Source of the DNA: Schlesneria sp. DSM 10557
GTDB taxonomy: Bacteria > Planctomycetota > Planctomycetia > Planctomycetales > Planctomycetaceae
Reading direction: 5' to 3'
Length of the DNA: 64,000 bases
NCBI RefSeq assembly: GCF_041860085.1
Contig: NZ_CP124747.1
Coordinates: forward strand, 2,852,001 to 2,916,000
Shown here in pieces: positions 28,815-36,931 of the stretch (the stretch's first letter is position 1; each line of letters opens with the position of its first letter). The position numbers were made by a program, and so were the translations under genes. The notes under the pieces were generated by a model. It did not search any database. It saw nothing but the letters and a program-made list of their open reading frames with translations, and was not told the DNA's origin.

Positions 28815-29237
28815 ATGGCGACGTTTACGATCGGGGCACTGGCCAAAGAGGCGCAGATCGGCGTCGAGACGGTGCGATTCTACGAACGTCAGGGACTGCT
28901 GGAACCGCCACAAAGGAAGGGATCAGGTTACCGTCAATACGACGAACAGACGGTACAGCTATTGCAATTTATTCGCCGAGCCAAACAACTCGGCTTTACC
29001 CTGAAGGAAATCAAAAGCCTTATTGCATTGCAATCGGATGTGGCAGCGCCGCGCAGCGAAATTCGGCGGCAAAGCCTGCAGAAGATCGCCGAAATCGATG
29101 CCAAAATTGCAGACTTGCAGCGAATGCGAAGCGACCTGAAGTCGCTTATTGACCAATGTCACGGGGATGGGTCCATCCAGGGATGCCCCATCCTGGACGC
29201 ACTTCACGGAATGGATCACGACTGTCACTCGGGTTGA
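28815..29237 (+). CDS. MerR-family heavy-metal-responsive transcriptional regulator
   Basis: 140 residues from the ATG at 28815, which follows GGAGAAA; GTG at 28800 is possible. The N-terminal winged helix reads FTIGALAKEAQIGVETVRFYERQGLLEPP... GYRQYDEQTV (written in parts), and a dimer helix follows at about 80-115. The metal loop has Cys115 and Cys124 (QCHGDGSIQGCPIL, C-x8-C), the spacing of MerR and ZntR rather than CueR. The Cys normally near position 79-82 of divalent-metal sensors is absent (QSDVAAPRSE). The tail adds Cys137 with several His. Two cysteine-rich exported proteins follow, the first only 4 bases downstream. Metal identity cannot be assigned from sequence. Confidence 0.92.
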   Translation: MATFTIGALAKEAQIGVETVRFYERQGLLEPPQRKGSGYRQYDEQTVQLLQFIRRAKQLGFTLKEIKSLIALQSDVAAPRSEIRRQSLQKIAEIDAKIADLQRMRSDLKSLIDQCHGDGSIQGCPILDALHGMDHDCHSG

Positions 29238-29241
29238 GACT

Positions 29242-29664
29242 ATGTTTAACAGGCACACTATCACCGCTCTGACTTGCGTCTGCCTGGTTACCAGCAGCCC
29301 ATTGCTGGCGGCGCACTCAGCCTGTTGCTGCACCAAACCAGCAAAGCCTGTTGCTTCCTGCTGCCAGACCAAAGCGAAAACGGCTGCTCAAGTAAAGGCG
29401 AAAGTTCGTCACTGCTGCGCCAAGCCAGGCACTCAAGTCCACCTCACGAAGCTGACCTGTCCCTGCTGTGTGAAGTCTATTCCACAGCCCCAGCCGACGA
29501 AGGTCAGTTCATTCACGGGCGGGGACGATGTCGCCTCACTGGCTTGGATCTCCGCTGCTGTTACACCCATTTCACTAAGCCTGACGGCCCTGACGAGCCC
29601 GCAGGCGAACTCTACGATATCCGGCCCGCCACTGCTGGCCCTTTACTGTCGATGGCTGAAATAA
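29242..29664 (+). CDS. Secreted cysteine-rich protein A of the merR cassette
   Basis: The 140-residue protein starts 4 bases after the merR stop, so translation is probably coupled. Residues about 1-26 form a signal peptide (ALTCVCLVTSSPLLAAHS). The mature part is rich in paired and tripled cysteines with basic spacers: SACCCTKP, ASCCQTK, RHCCAKP and LTCPCCVKS, 11 cysteines in all. The C-terminal 60 residues are Ser/Thr/Leu-rich, ending PPLLALYCRWLK. I do not recognise a named family. Thiol clusters and the MerR neighbour suggest metal binding in the periplasm or at the surface; this is inference. Confidence 0.8.
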   Translation: MFNRHTITALTCVCLVTSSPLLAAHSACCCTKPAKPVASCCQTKAKTAAQVKAKVRHCCAKPGTQVHLTKLTCPCCVKSIPQPQPTKVSSFTGGDDVASLAWISAAVTPISLSLTALTSPQANSTISGPPLLALYCRWLK

Positions 29665-29729
29665 AGCATTCGAAGCCTCATCACTTCTTTGCTTCACGTT
29701 TCAATCATTTGTCAGTAAGGAATTTTGCT

Positions 29730-30095
29730 ATGAACCGTTTTTCACTGCCCGCAATCGCAGCAACCCTCGTTTGTTCATTGACCTATGCACTCGCACCAAT
29801 CGGTGCCACTGGGAATCTCCTCTCTCAGGCCTCCACTTGTTCGTGCGTCGAATGCAAATGTCCTGATTGCAACGGGGGTGTCTGCACCTGTCCGACTTGT
29901 GAGTGTGTCGGTTGCGGTTGTCGCGCCGATGCCGCTGATGCCACCGGTGCAACTGCCTCGTTGGCACTTTCCAGCTGCTGTGCGGTCGCCAGTGCGACGG
30001 CCGCTGCTTCTAACTGCAGTTGCTCACCCGACGGATGCGCAGCAGGTGGCTGCGAAAGTGCAGACTGTGCCGCCGGCGTCTGCCACGTCCAATAA
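29730..30095 (+). CDS. Secreted metallothionein-like cysteine-rich protein B
   Basis: The 121-residue protein starts at an ATG at 29730 behind AAGGA at good spacing. A signal peptide covers about residues 1-30 (IAATLVCSLTYALAPIGA). The mature chain has about 19 cysteines in two blocks. The first block is CSCVECKCPDC followed by VCTCPTCECVGCGC, dense CxC and CxxC motifs like metallothioneins. After an Ala-rich spacer, the second block is NCSCSPDGCAAGG, ending ESADCAAGVCHVQ. No named family was recognised. It is the last gene before a strong terminator and shares the merR transcript with protein A. An exported metal-sequestering role is the simplest reading. Confidence 0.82.
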   Translation: MNRFSLPAIAATLVCSLTYALAPIGATGNLLSQASTCSCVECKCPDCNGGVCTCPTCECVGCGCRADAADATGATASLALSSCCAVASATAAASNCSCSPDGCAAGGCESADCAAGVCHVQ

Positions 30096-30130
30096 CCCCG
30101 CGACGGAGCGTGAGTGCCGTCGATAACACG

Positions 30131-30174
30131 ACCTGCGGGAGCGACTTCGGACGCTCCCGCAGGTTTCTTTTTTT
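30131..30174 (+). terminator. Rho-independent terminator of the merR cassette
   Basis: A perfect 13-bp GC-rich stem (30131-30143 with 30152-30164, arms ACCTGCGGGAGCG and its complement) with an 8-base loop is followed by a T-rich tail, TTCTTTTTTT. It closes the three-gene merR cassette and separates it from the convergent VWA gene. Confidence 0.93.
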
Positions 30175-30231
30175 AAATACTTCTTGAAGATCCGATGTTC
30201 ACGTCGAACTGCGCCAAATCCGCAGGGCGGG

Positions 30232-31383
30232 TCAATTTTTGCGGGTTAGATCGTGATAGTGATGACGTCCCCCATTCTGCCGGGCCAGACGCTTAAGGAA
30301 TGAGTCCTTCGAGAGGTCTGCCTGGATTCCAAATTCCACCACGTGAATGGTCGCCTTGCTGCGATTCCGTCGTTGAATTTCACGGAGTTCCTGTGCGTCG
30401 AGTTCCGGCGCGTCGGCATCCGTCAACACAAACACCGTGTCCGGCCTGAAGCTGAGTGCCAACAGAATCGCCGCCATCCGATCGGTACCTGAATCGGGCT
30501 GAATCCCGTTGATAAACTGCTTGGCGGCTCGCAGATTGACCGAAGTGGCGGCGACAAGCTTCGTCTTGTCCTGGGGACGGCCAAAGGTGTGAATTGCCAG
30601 GTTGAAGAAGATGATCTGAAACTGGGTGTCTGGATTGAGTTGCTGCAGACTTTCCAGCAGGCGTCGTCGAGCAAGCTCCATGGCGCGATGCTGACGCATC
30701 GATTCCGAAGCGTCGATCACGTAAACAATCCTTCGCGTCGTGGAAGGAATTCCGAAGAACTGAGTTTGTCGTCCACCGGCAGCGGTGCTCGGTCCCTTTC
30801 CGTTACCGCCGTGGTCTGCGGCATCCGAATCGCTTGGCGCTACAGCAATCTCGTCTGTGTTAGAACCCGTTCCTTCCGAGTCCACATCCCCGTGCTCCTC
30901 GGTCGATTTCGTCTGAGAAGTCTCGACCGCGGCGGTTTCAATCTCCTCCTCGATCTCAGAGACGTGTTCCCGGCGACTCGTCGCCAAGCTGATGGAAGAC
31001 GCGTCTGTAAACAGATTCTGTGATTCCGCGACGGTGGACTCGGGGGCGTCCGTATTGAAAACCGAGTTCGGATCAATCTCTTCGACGGCCAGCAGTTTCG
31101 GAGCCGACGCGGCGGGTGCTGGGGCGGCGGCTTCACTCACAGTAAACGCCCCGGATGAGTCTGCATTCGCAAGCGCGGTGTCCAGCTTTCCGCCCGATCC
31201 ATCCCCCTCTGACGCATACCAGTCAACTGAAAAGACTTCTGTATCGCCACGACCGAACGTCCCTGCTCCGAAGGGACTCGTATTCGCCACCAGAAGCAGC
31301 AGACCCAGAACCAAGCCGTGAAATGCGATCGATGCCAGCAGGAACCTGCAGTTCGTTCCCCAGGATTGGGGACGCCCCCGCAT
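30232..31383 (-). CDS. Membrane-anchored VWA-domain protein
   Basis: About 383 residues from the ATG at 31383 (an in-frame GTG at 31440 is possible). An N-terminal membrane anchor reads FLLASIAFHGLVLGLLLLVA. A long low-complexity linker rich in Ala, Ser, Glu and Asp follows (about 45-200). The C-terminal von Willebrand factor A domain has the MIDAS motif VYVIDASESM, then GTDRMAAIL and TVFVLTDADAPEL, so metal-dependent protein binding is likely. The linker places the VWA domain outside the membrane. It is the last of four minus-strand genes starting at 35190 and could share their transcript. Ligand unknown. Confidence 0.87.
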   Translation of the reverse strand: MRGRPQSWGTNCRFLLASIAFHGLVLGLLLLVANTSPFGAGTFGRGDTEVFSVDWYASEGDGSGGKLDTALANADSSGAFTVSEAAAPAPAASAPKLLAVEEIDPNSVFNTDAPESTVAESQNLFTDASSISLATSRREHVSEIEEEIETAAVETSQTKSTEEHGDVDSEGTGSNTDEIAVAPSDSDAADHGGNGKGPSTAAGGRQTQFFGIPSTTRRIVYVIDASESMRQHRAMELARRRLLESLQQLNPDTQFQIIFFNLAIHTFGRPQDKTKLVAATSVNLRAAKQFINGIQPDSGTDRMAAILLALSFRPDTVFVLTDADAPELDAQELREIQRRNRSKATIHVVEFGIQADLSKDSFLKRLARQNGGRHHYHDLTRKN

Positions 31384-31595
31384 CGCAAAATATGTCAAAT
31401 TAGCGACCTTTCGCAGATTGCTCAGTCCCGCGTATTTCACGCGCCGCCACGACTACGCGCTGCACGTCACACATCTTTCAAATCCCTGCGACTGGGGGAA
31501 GGCCAGATTGGGGACAGGGGCCAGTTTAAGGGAGGGCTGACCGAGACAAAGACAGTAGAGTGGTCCTGCTTTTGCCAGAAAGCGTCCGCTCCGAT

Positions 31596-32459
31596 TCACC
31601 TCTCGGCAATTCGCAGAAGTTCCTTCCGAGTCGCTTCTGACAATTCGGGCCAGCTCGCCATGATTCGGGTAAGACGGGGATCGGTATTCGCGGACGATTT
31701 CGCCTGGATTGCATCCAGGCGACTTTGAATCACGACCAGTTCGGATTGGATAGTCGCAAAATTGATGTCACGGCGTGCTCGCGCTGGCTGCAGGATCCAC
31801 GAGGTGACGGAACCGCTGAGCATTCCGAACATCCCCACTCCGCAAACCATGACAATGCTGGAGATCATCCGCCCGATCGACGTGGTGGGATACTTATCCC
31901 CGTAGCCCACTGTCGTCATGGTCGCGATCGACCACCACAAGGCGTCAGAGGGAGTTTTGATATTGGCCCCATCCACCTGCTCAACCTGAAGGATTGCAAT
32001 GCTGGAGAGTAGCAGCAGCAGAATCGAGCTCAGGATCACCGTCAGAAGGGTACCGTCCGCTCGGTGATGCTGCAGGTAGACACTCATAATTCGAGCTAAG
32101 CGGAACCCTCGCAAGACACGCAGAATGCGGAAGATACGAACCACCCGGCCAAGACGCAGCGCGTCCAGTACAGGGATGCTGGAGACCAGATCGACCCAGC
32201 CCCAGATCATAAACTTCAGTTTGTTTGGAGCAGCGACGAACCGAACCAGGAAATCAATGAAGAAGATACCGCAGATCACGTTATCGACGGCGTCGATGAT
32301 CTCGGCATCCTCGGCCGGAAGGTGGATGAATGTTTCCAGTCCGAGCATCAGTAACGAGAAACAGCACAGCAACACGATGAAGAATTCGTATGGCCGCAAT
32401 CCCGTTTCCGTCTCAGCCTGCGGTGCGGACAATGTCAACGGGGTCTCAGAGGAACTCAT
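31596..32459 (-). CDS. Voltage-gated potassium channel, six-transmembrane type
   Basis: The 287-residue protein has six hydrophobic segments. The voltage-sensor S4 reads LGRVVRIFRILRVLRGFRLAR with Arg every third residue. The pore helix and filter read ALWWSIATMTTVGYGDKYP, with the K+ selectivity signature TVGYGD. A short cytoplasmic C-terminal tail (about 225-287) is predicted to be helical and could serve as a coil for tetramer assembly. It is a bacterial Kv-type channel. It lies downstream of two respiratory-type membrane proteins on the same strand with a 128-base gap. Confidence 0.95.
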   Translation of the reverse strand: MSSSETPLTLSAPQAETETGLRPYEFFIVLLCCFSLLMLGLETFIHLPAEDAEIIDAVDNVICGIFFIDFLVRFVAAPNKLKFMIWGWVDLVSSIPVLDALRLGRVVRIFRILRVLRGFRLARIMSVYLQHHRADGTLLTVILSSILLLLLSSIAILQVEQVDGANIKTPSDALWWSIATMTTVGYGDKYPTTSIGRMISSIVMVCGVGMFGMLSGSVTSWILQPARARRDINFATIQSELVVIQSRLDAIQAKSSANTDPRLTRIMASWPELSEATRKELLRIAER

Positions 32460-32587
32460 TTCCGCATACCTTCTTCAGCCAGCTCAACGACCATTCTCTG
32501 GTAATCAGTCAGATCCCTTCCCTGGAGATGGCCGAATACTTCTGAGGCGGACGTTAAACAACTGCACGGAATCCGCCAAGTACAAGT

Positions 32588-33715
32588 TCAAGCGTTGCTC
32601 GTCGTGGTTCCCGTCCGGACCAACTGGATGCACCAGACGATCAGCAAACTGACCACAACCGCCGCCAGCAGAAAGACTCCGAATCCCCCCACTTCGGCCG
32701 CTTTTGCGTGGAGATCAGCCAGGCTCAACAGATCGACCGCGCTAAGGCGAACCGCTTCGCGTAAAACGGAAATGCAGACTAAGGTCGTCAGTGACCCCGC
32801 AGACACGAATCCCAACAGAAGGAGCGAAAGGCGATTCTGTCTGAACATCGAAATCCAGCCACCAATCTGCAGGCCCACCCCCAGAGCCCCCATCATCAGG
32901 TACGGGCGTCCCACATTGCCGAACACCAGCCCCTTCGCAGACGCTTCAATGACCAGAATATAGGTCGCCCCTGCCAGCACACTGACAACTAATCCGCCGA
33001 TGGCCATCCGCGATAACGCGCGCGTTCCCCAAGCGTCCTGCCCTAATTCATTCTGTGCACCGTCTCGACTCACTCTCTCACGATAAAACAACTGCCACCC
33101 CAGAATGACGCACATCGTGGGAAACGAACCTGCCAGCCAGACCAGCATTCGCACGATGACTTCCGTGTACGTGAATGGCAGCTGGCCAGTCGTGTAGACC
33201 TCCGGCCAGGTCGATCCCCGATTGGCAATCAGGTGATTGGCCGTCCAGCAGAACCCGACAAAGACAAAACAGGCGGACGTCACCAGCAGAACTGCCACGC
33301 GAACGAGATAGGGCCACGTCCACAGCCGGTGACTCTTCACGAGGTAGGTCAGGTAAAATCCGACAATCAGCACGGGGACGACAATCATCCAGCGCCACCA
33401 GAGCAACAGATTCGCCGTGTAGAACTGGTGCTGATAGACGATCTGAATAAACAGTAGCGGAGCCACCCCTGCCGTAATGGCTGCGCTCAGCAGAAACGGG
33501 ATCCACTCTCTCAGTGTGGCCAGAAGAGGTTGTTCTGCCCACGCGACCGTCTCTCGGCGTTGCGAGAGGGTGAACCACGTCAGGCACAGGCTGCCGGCGA
33601 GAACATAGTGCATGAACGCGTGATGCAGAACAAAGGTCAGAACATACAGCACAAGATAGAAAGCGGTCGCCACGGGGAAACCGAACGGAAATGCACTATG
33701 CATTATGAGGCCCAC
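32588..33715 (-). CDS. Polytopic membrane protein, probable second subunit of a bd-like oxidase
   Basis: The 375-residue protein is almost entirely hydrophobic, with about eight to nine membrane spans; ATGs at 33715 and 33703 are both possible. The first span carries a His-rich stretch, LTFVLHHAFMHYVLAGS, reminiscent of the haem-ligand helix of CydA-like proteins. A Trp cluster, LLWWRWMIVV, and ATYILVIEAS follow. I see no CydB signature. It starts 59 bases after the upstream CydA-like/cytochrome c gene, so it is probably its membrane partner, but this is inference from neighbourhood and topology. Confidence 0.7.
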   Translation of the reverse strand: MGLIMHSAFPFGFPVATAFYLVLYVLTFVLHHAFMHYVLAGSLCLTWFTLSQRRETVAWAEQPLLATLREWIPFLLSAAITAGVAPLLFIQIVYQHQFYTANLLLWWRWMIVVPVLIVGFYLTYLVKSHRLWTWPYLVRVAVLLVTSACFVFVGFCWTANHLIANRGSTWPEVYTTGQLPFTYTEVIVRMLVWLAGSFPTMCVILGWQLFYRERVSRDGAQNELGQDAWGTRALSRMAIGGLVVSVLAGATYILVIEASAKGLVFGNVGRPYLMMGALGVGLQIGGWISMFRQNRLSLLLLGFVSAGSLTTLVCISVLREAVRLSAVDLLSLADLHAKAAEVGGFGVFLLAAVVVSLLIVWCIQLVRTGTTTSNA

Positions 33716-33774
33716 ATGAGGTTCGAATCCAGGATCGTTGGTCGATACGCGTGACTGATAAAGTCAATCAGCAA

Positions 33775-35190
33775 CTAAGGTGATGCGGTCCGCTTCTTGT
33801 TCTGCTCAAAATCCCCCTGCAATGTCCCCGCCTGTTTCAGCCAGGATTCAATCTTCGCAATCGTTTGTGGATCGTCGCTCACCGGCCACTCCTTTGGATG
33901 TTCGCGGTTCGACCAGTTGAGGTACTGCACCAGCGCCTCGACCTCTTCAGCGTTCCCGGCAAACGGGGGCATGAACGGTTTTGTATGCTGCAGCTTCGCA
34001 ATGTTCATCCGCATCTGGTCGTTGTCCCACGACCCCGTCAACTCTGCCACGGCATTTGTCCCATGGACCGTATGACAAACACTGCACTGACGTCGAAAAA
34101 CCTTGGCCCCCATTCTCACCTGATCGTTTGCGTACATGTCATCATTCCGCAGCCCGTACGGATCATGTGCAGTACACCCCGTCTCGCGCAGGGATTCCAC
34201 TTCCCCCGGTTCGATCGCGTTGGAATACAGGACGTTGCGGATGGAATAAGGCTTACGCGAACCTTCGCGTACGAACTCACCCCCGGCAGTCGCACCAAAC
34301 GCGAGCAGCAACAGCAGCGAGGCGGTTGCGCCGTTGATGTAAAGTCGCTGCATGACCATGCCGATGATGGCGTATCCGCCGATCGCGAGTGATGCACCAA
34401 TCGAGATATTCAGAAACAGCATCATCGCGGGACTGCCCCCCAACACCCAGCTCCGGCTGTCGGGTGGCATCGCCAGCAGAAACCAGATTCCCAGCACAGG
34501 CATCAGCGCCATGGGAATCAGCAGGTGCGCCGCGCGATTGATCAACCGGCGCTGGGCATCCCGATCGAGGGTACTCATCAAGTTCGTGACAACGCATCCG
34601 ACCAGCCCTGCCAGCGTCAGCGACACCACGGTCCGAAAGAACAGGCTGGGCCAGAAGCTGGGATTGAAAAAGCCGTCGACAATCGACCGTGTCTCAAGCC
34701 AGTGGCCCGGCGTGAGCTGCCAGGAAAGAATGCCGTTAATGATGAACAAGCTCATCCACGACGCCCCTGCATAGATTGCCAGCAGCGTCATCGCCGCGCG
34801 ATCGTTCAGACGGGCGTGATAACGATAGAACGCATAGCCCGAGACAATTTCAAGACAGAAGAAGGTCCACTCCGTCGCCCACAGCCAGTGGAAGTTATCC
34901 ACCATCGCGCCGATCGTGGCAGGACTGACTTGGATCGCCGTCAGCCAGATCCCGACCCCCGTCAGGGCCCCCAGTACGAAGCTGACCAGGACGACGACTT
35001 TGAAGTACCCCTCGACAAACTGGCGAGCGTGTCGATCGCGTCCCGTCATGGCCAGCCACTGAAAGTAGCAAAGCAGGAATCCCCCCCCGACCGCAAACTG
35101 GGCGAGAAACACATGCACAATCGCCACGGCTCCCATCACCAGCCCGGGCATCAGCGGCCCGTAGTCATTCACCGGAAATACATGCGTCAT
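33775..35190 (-). CDS. CydA-like membrane protein with C-terminal cytochrome c domain
   Basis: 471 residues from the ATG at 35190, preceded by AGGAGG; the longer open frame upstream is antisense to the SDR gene and is not used. The first span, GAVAIVHVFLAQFAVGGGF, and the following LVSFVLGALTGVGIWL, WLWATEWTFFCLEIVSGY resemble the N-terminal helices of cytochrome bd subunit I. About nine spans run to residue 330. The quinol-loop motif GRQPW of classic CydA is not seen. Residues about 375-460 form a cytochrome c domain with CSVCHTVHG and a later Met (PFMPPF). It may be an oxidase or reductase of the bd superfamily fed by a c-type haem. Confidence 0.8.
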   Translation of the reverse strand: MTHVFPVNDYGPLMPGLVMGAVAIVHVFLAQFAVGGGFLLCYFQWLAMTGRDRHARQFVEGYFKVVVLVSFVLGALTGVGIWLTAIQVSPATIGAMVDNFHWLWATEWTFFCLEIVSGYAFYRYHARLNDRAAMTLLAIYAGASWMSLFIINGILSWQLTPGHWLETRSIVDGFFNPSFWPSLFFRTVVSLTLAGLVGCVVTNLMSTLDRDAQRRLINRAAHLLIPMALMPVLGIWFLLAMPPDSRSWVLGGSPAMMLFLNISIGASLAIGGYAIIGMVMQRLYINGATASLLLLLAFGATAGGEFVREGSRKPYSIRNVLYSNAIEPGEVESLRETGCTAHDPYGLRNDDMYANDQVRMGAKVFRRQCSVCHTVHGTNAVAELTGSWDNDQMRMNIAKLQHTKPFMPPFAGNAEEVEALVQYLNWSNREHPKEWPVSDDPQTIAKIESWLKQAGTLQGDFEQNKKRTASP

Positions 35191-35289
35191 TCCAATGGCC
35201 CTCCTGCAACGAGTTGTACCATTTGACCAGCGCCGTTGCACTCGGTTGCATGCGGGCCAGTAACAATTCATGCTGTCGGTGTGAGAGTC

Positions 35290-36141
35290 ATGCAAAAAGA
35301 CAGCATCAATCGAAATCAGGGGATCAATACGGTGAGCGATGTACTGGCAGGCAAAGTTGCGTTGGTAACAGGAGCAGGACGCGGTCTGGGGCGCGCTTTC
35401 GCTGAACGGCTGGCAGCCATGGGATGTGCAGTCGGGATTCACGGCATGCGGGAAAATGGTCCGGCCGAATACGGGGAAGGAACCACCCTGACCGATACGG
35501 CAAACCAGATCGCCACCAAGTACGGTGTCAAAACTGTGAGAGTTCTCGGTGACCTCACCCAGAATAACGAAGTCGCTCGAGTCGTCGAGGAAGTGAAACA
35601 GGCACTGGGCCCCATCTCGATTCTCGTCCATAACGCAGGGGGTGACATTGCGGCAGCGGGAGGAAAACCGAACCCAAACGATGCGGTCAATATCAAGGAA
35701 ATTGACGTCCGAGCCGTACTCGATCGGAACCTGATCAGCACCATCTTCACCTGTCAGCATGTCGCACGCGGAATGATGGACCAGCGCTGGGGTCGCATCG
35801 TCACCATCAGCTCGATCTCGGCCTTCAAAGGCAACGAATCGAGCTGCATCTACTCCACCGCCAAAGCAGCCGTTGTCGAATATACCCGTTGCCTTGCGGC
35901 CCAGCTTCGCCCGTATAATATCACGGCCAATACACTGGCTCCGGGAGATACGCGAACGGGTCGCTTCCTGGGAACGCGGTCGGTCGCCGAAGAACGACTC
36001 GTCACCGACGGAACCCTCGACCGCATCGGTCTGGTGGACGAAGTCGCTCGCGTCGTGGAAGTCTTCGCCGGGCCCCTCGGTGACTTCATCACCGGACAGG
36101 CTCTTCGCGTTGACGGGGGCAGCCAGTGCTGGCCAGCCTGA
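35290..36141 (+). CDS. Short-chain dehydrogenase/reductase (SDR)
   Basis: About 283 residues from the ATG at 35290; a GTG at 35332 giving 269 residues is also plausible. Classical SDR motifs: cofactor loop VTGAGRGLGRAF (TGxxxGxG), VHNAGG (NNAG-like), the catalytic ISSISAF and IYSTAKAA (YxxxK), and the C-terminal GQALRVDGGS. The lack of an acidic residue at the end of strand 2 (GIHGMRENG) leaves cofactor preference open. It resembles the FabG-like oxidoreductase group, with unknown substrate. The gene runs opposite to the bd-like oxidase genes. Confidence 0.92.
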   Translation: MQKDSINRNQGINTVSDVLAGKVALVTGAGRGLGRAFAERLAAMGCAVGIHGMRENGPAEYGEGTTLTDTANQIATKYGVKTVRVLGDLTQNNEVARVVEEVKQALGPISILVHNAGGDIAAAGGKPNPNDAVNIKEIDVRAVLDRNLISTIFTCQHVARGMMDQRWGRIVTISSISAFKGNESSCIYSTAKAAVVEYTRCLAAQLRPYNITANTLAPGDTRTGRFLGTRSVAEERLVTDGTLDRIGLVDEVARVVEVFAGPLGDFITGQALRVDGGSQCWPA

Positions 36142-36199
36142 ACTCCCAGGCAACTTGAAACGGACGGGATTCCTCACACACACGTTTGTCGTCGAAGTG

Positions 36200-36229
36200 A
36201 GCCAGAGCCGCCTGCAAGCGGCTCTGGCT
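36200..36229 (+). terminator. Strong hairpin after the SDR gene
   Basis: A perfect 12-bp stem (36200-36211 with 36218-36229, arms AGCCAGAGCCGC and its complement) has a 6-base loop. There is no real T-tract, so termination may be weak or Rho-assisted; it could also be a structured repeat. Confidence 0.6.
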
Positions 36230-36328
36230 TGCAACTGACGCAGCACAGGAGCGTGACGAGAGCCCCCCGGTAACATGGTATTGGAACCTCCCCCTTCCCC
36301 AGTGATGCTTGAAAACGGGTTGATCATC

Positions 36329-36931
36329 ATGAGAAAGTGGCTTTCACTCTGTTTGTGTGGTTTGTCTGTTTCGGGATGCGGACTTGCGGGAGTGGAAACG
36401 GACGTTCCGGTCCCGACCGCGAAAGCGCAGCCGCTGGGGGGGCAACCCAAGCAGAATGAATCGCCCCGGACAACTCTCGAACCGACAGAGCGATTGATCG
36501 GTGGCGTGAAGTTCGAAGTTCCCGCAGGATGGGAAGAGAAAAGTCTCTCAAGCTCAATGATCCTGGGGGAGTACTCGCTTCCGGGTGAAGCGGGTAACGC
36601 ACGTCTGACGCTGTCCACTGCGGGTGGCGGCACAGCGGCCAACCTTGAACGCTGGCGAGGTCAATTTCAACCCGGCCCGAATGATCCTCCCGCAAGTGAA
36701 ACGACAGTCACCGCTGCCGGAAAGGAAGTCACACTGCTGGACGTGCACGGCACGTTCAATGACTCGTTTGGCGGGGGAGGCCCCAAGCCGAACTGGCAAC
36801 TCCTGGGTGTGGCCATTCCGATCGACCCGGACCACAACTACTTCGTCAAGTTGACCGGTCCCAGTGAAACCGTCACCGCCCGACGTGAAGAGTTTCTCAA
36901 GTTCGTCTCCTCAGCGCGGTTCGAGAAGTGA
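36329..36931 (+). CDS. Lipoprotein of unknown function
   Basis: About 200 residues from the ATG at 36329; in-frame ATGs at 36305 and 36275 are alternatives. The signal ends in a lipobox, CLCGLSVSGCG, with the lipidated Cys near residue 17. The mature protein has a Pro/Gln-rich linker and a compact domain reading GVKFEVPAGWEEKS, MILGEYSLPG, LTLSTAGGGTAANLERW and NYFVKLTGPSETVTAR. This pattern resembles planctomycete lipoproteins with a PsbP/Mog1-like beta domain, but I cannot name the family surely. Envelope-attached; role unknown. Confidence 0.8.
   Translation: MRKWLSLCLCGLSVSGCGLAGVETDVPVPTAKAQPLGGQPKQNESPRTTLEPTERLIGGVKFEVPAGWEEKSLSSSMILGEYSLPGEAGNARLTLSTAGGGTAANLERWRGQFQPGPNDPPASETTVTAAGKEVTLLDVHGTFNDSFGGGGPKPNWQLLGVAIPIDPDHNYFVKLTGPSETVTARREEFLKFVSSARFEK

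Noticed and set aside
33721..33740. GTTCGAATCC resembling a tRNA T-loop
   Set aside because: No matching T-stem, acceptor stem, anticodon arm or CCA context could be drawn around it.
35191..36642. Upstream extension of the CydA-like open frame (about 480 extra codons)
   Set aside because: It is antisense to the well-supported SDR gene and part of the lipoprotein, and an AGGAGG site precedes the ATG at 35190.
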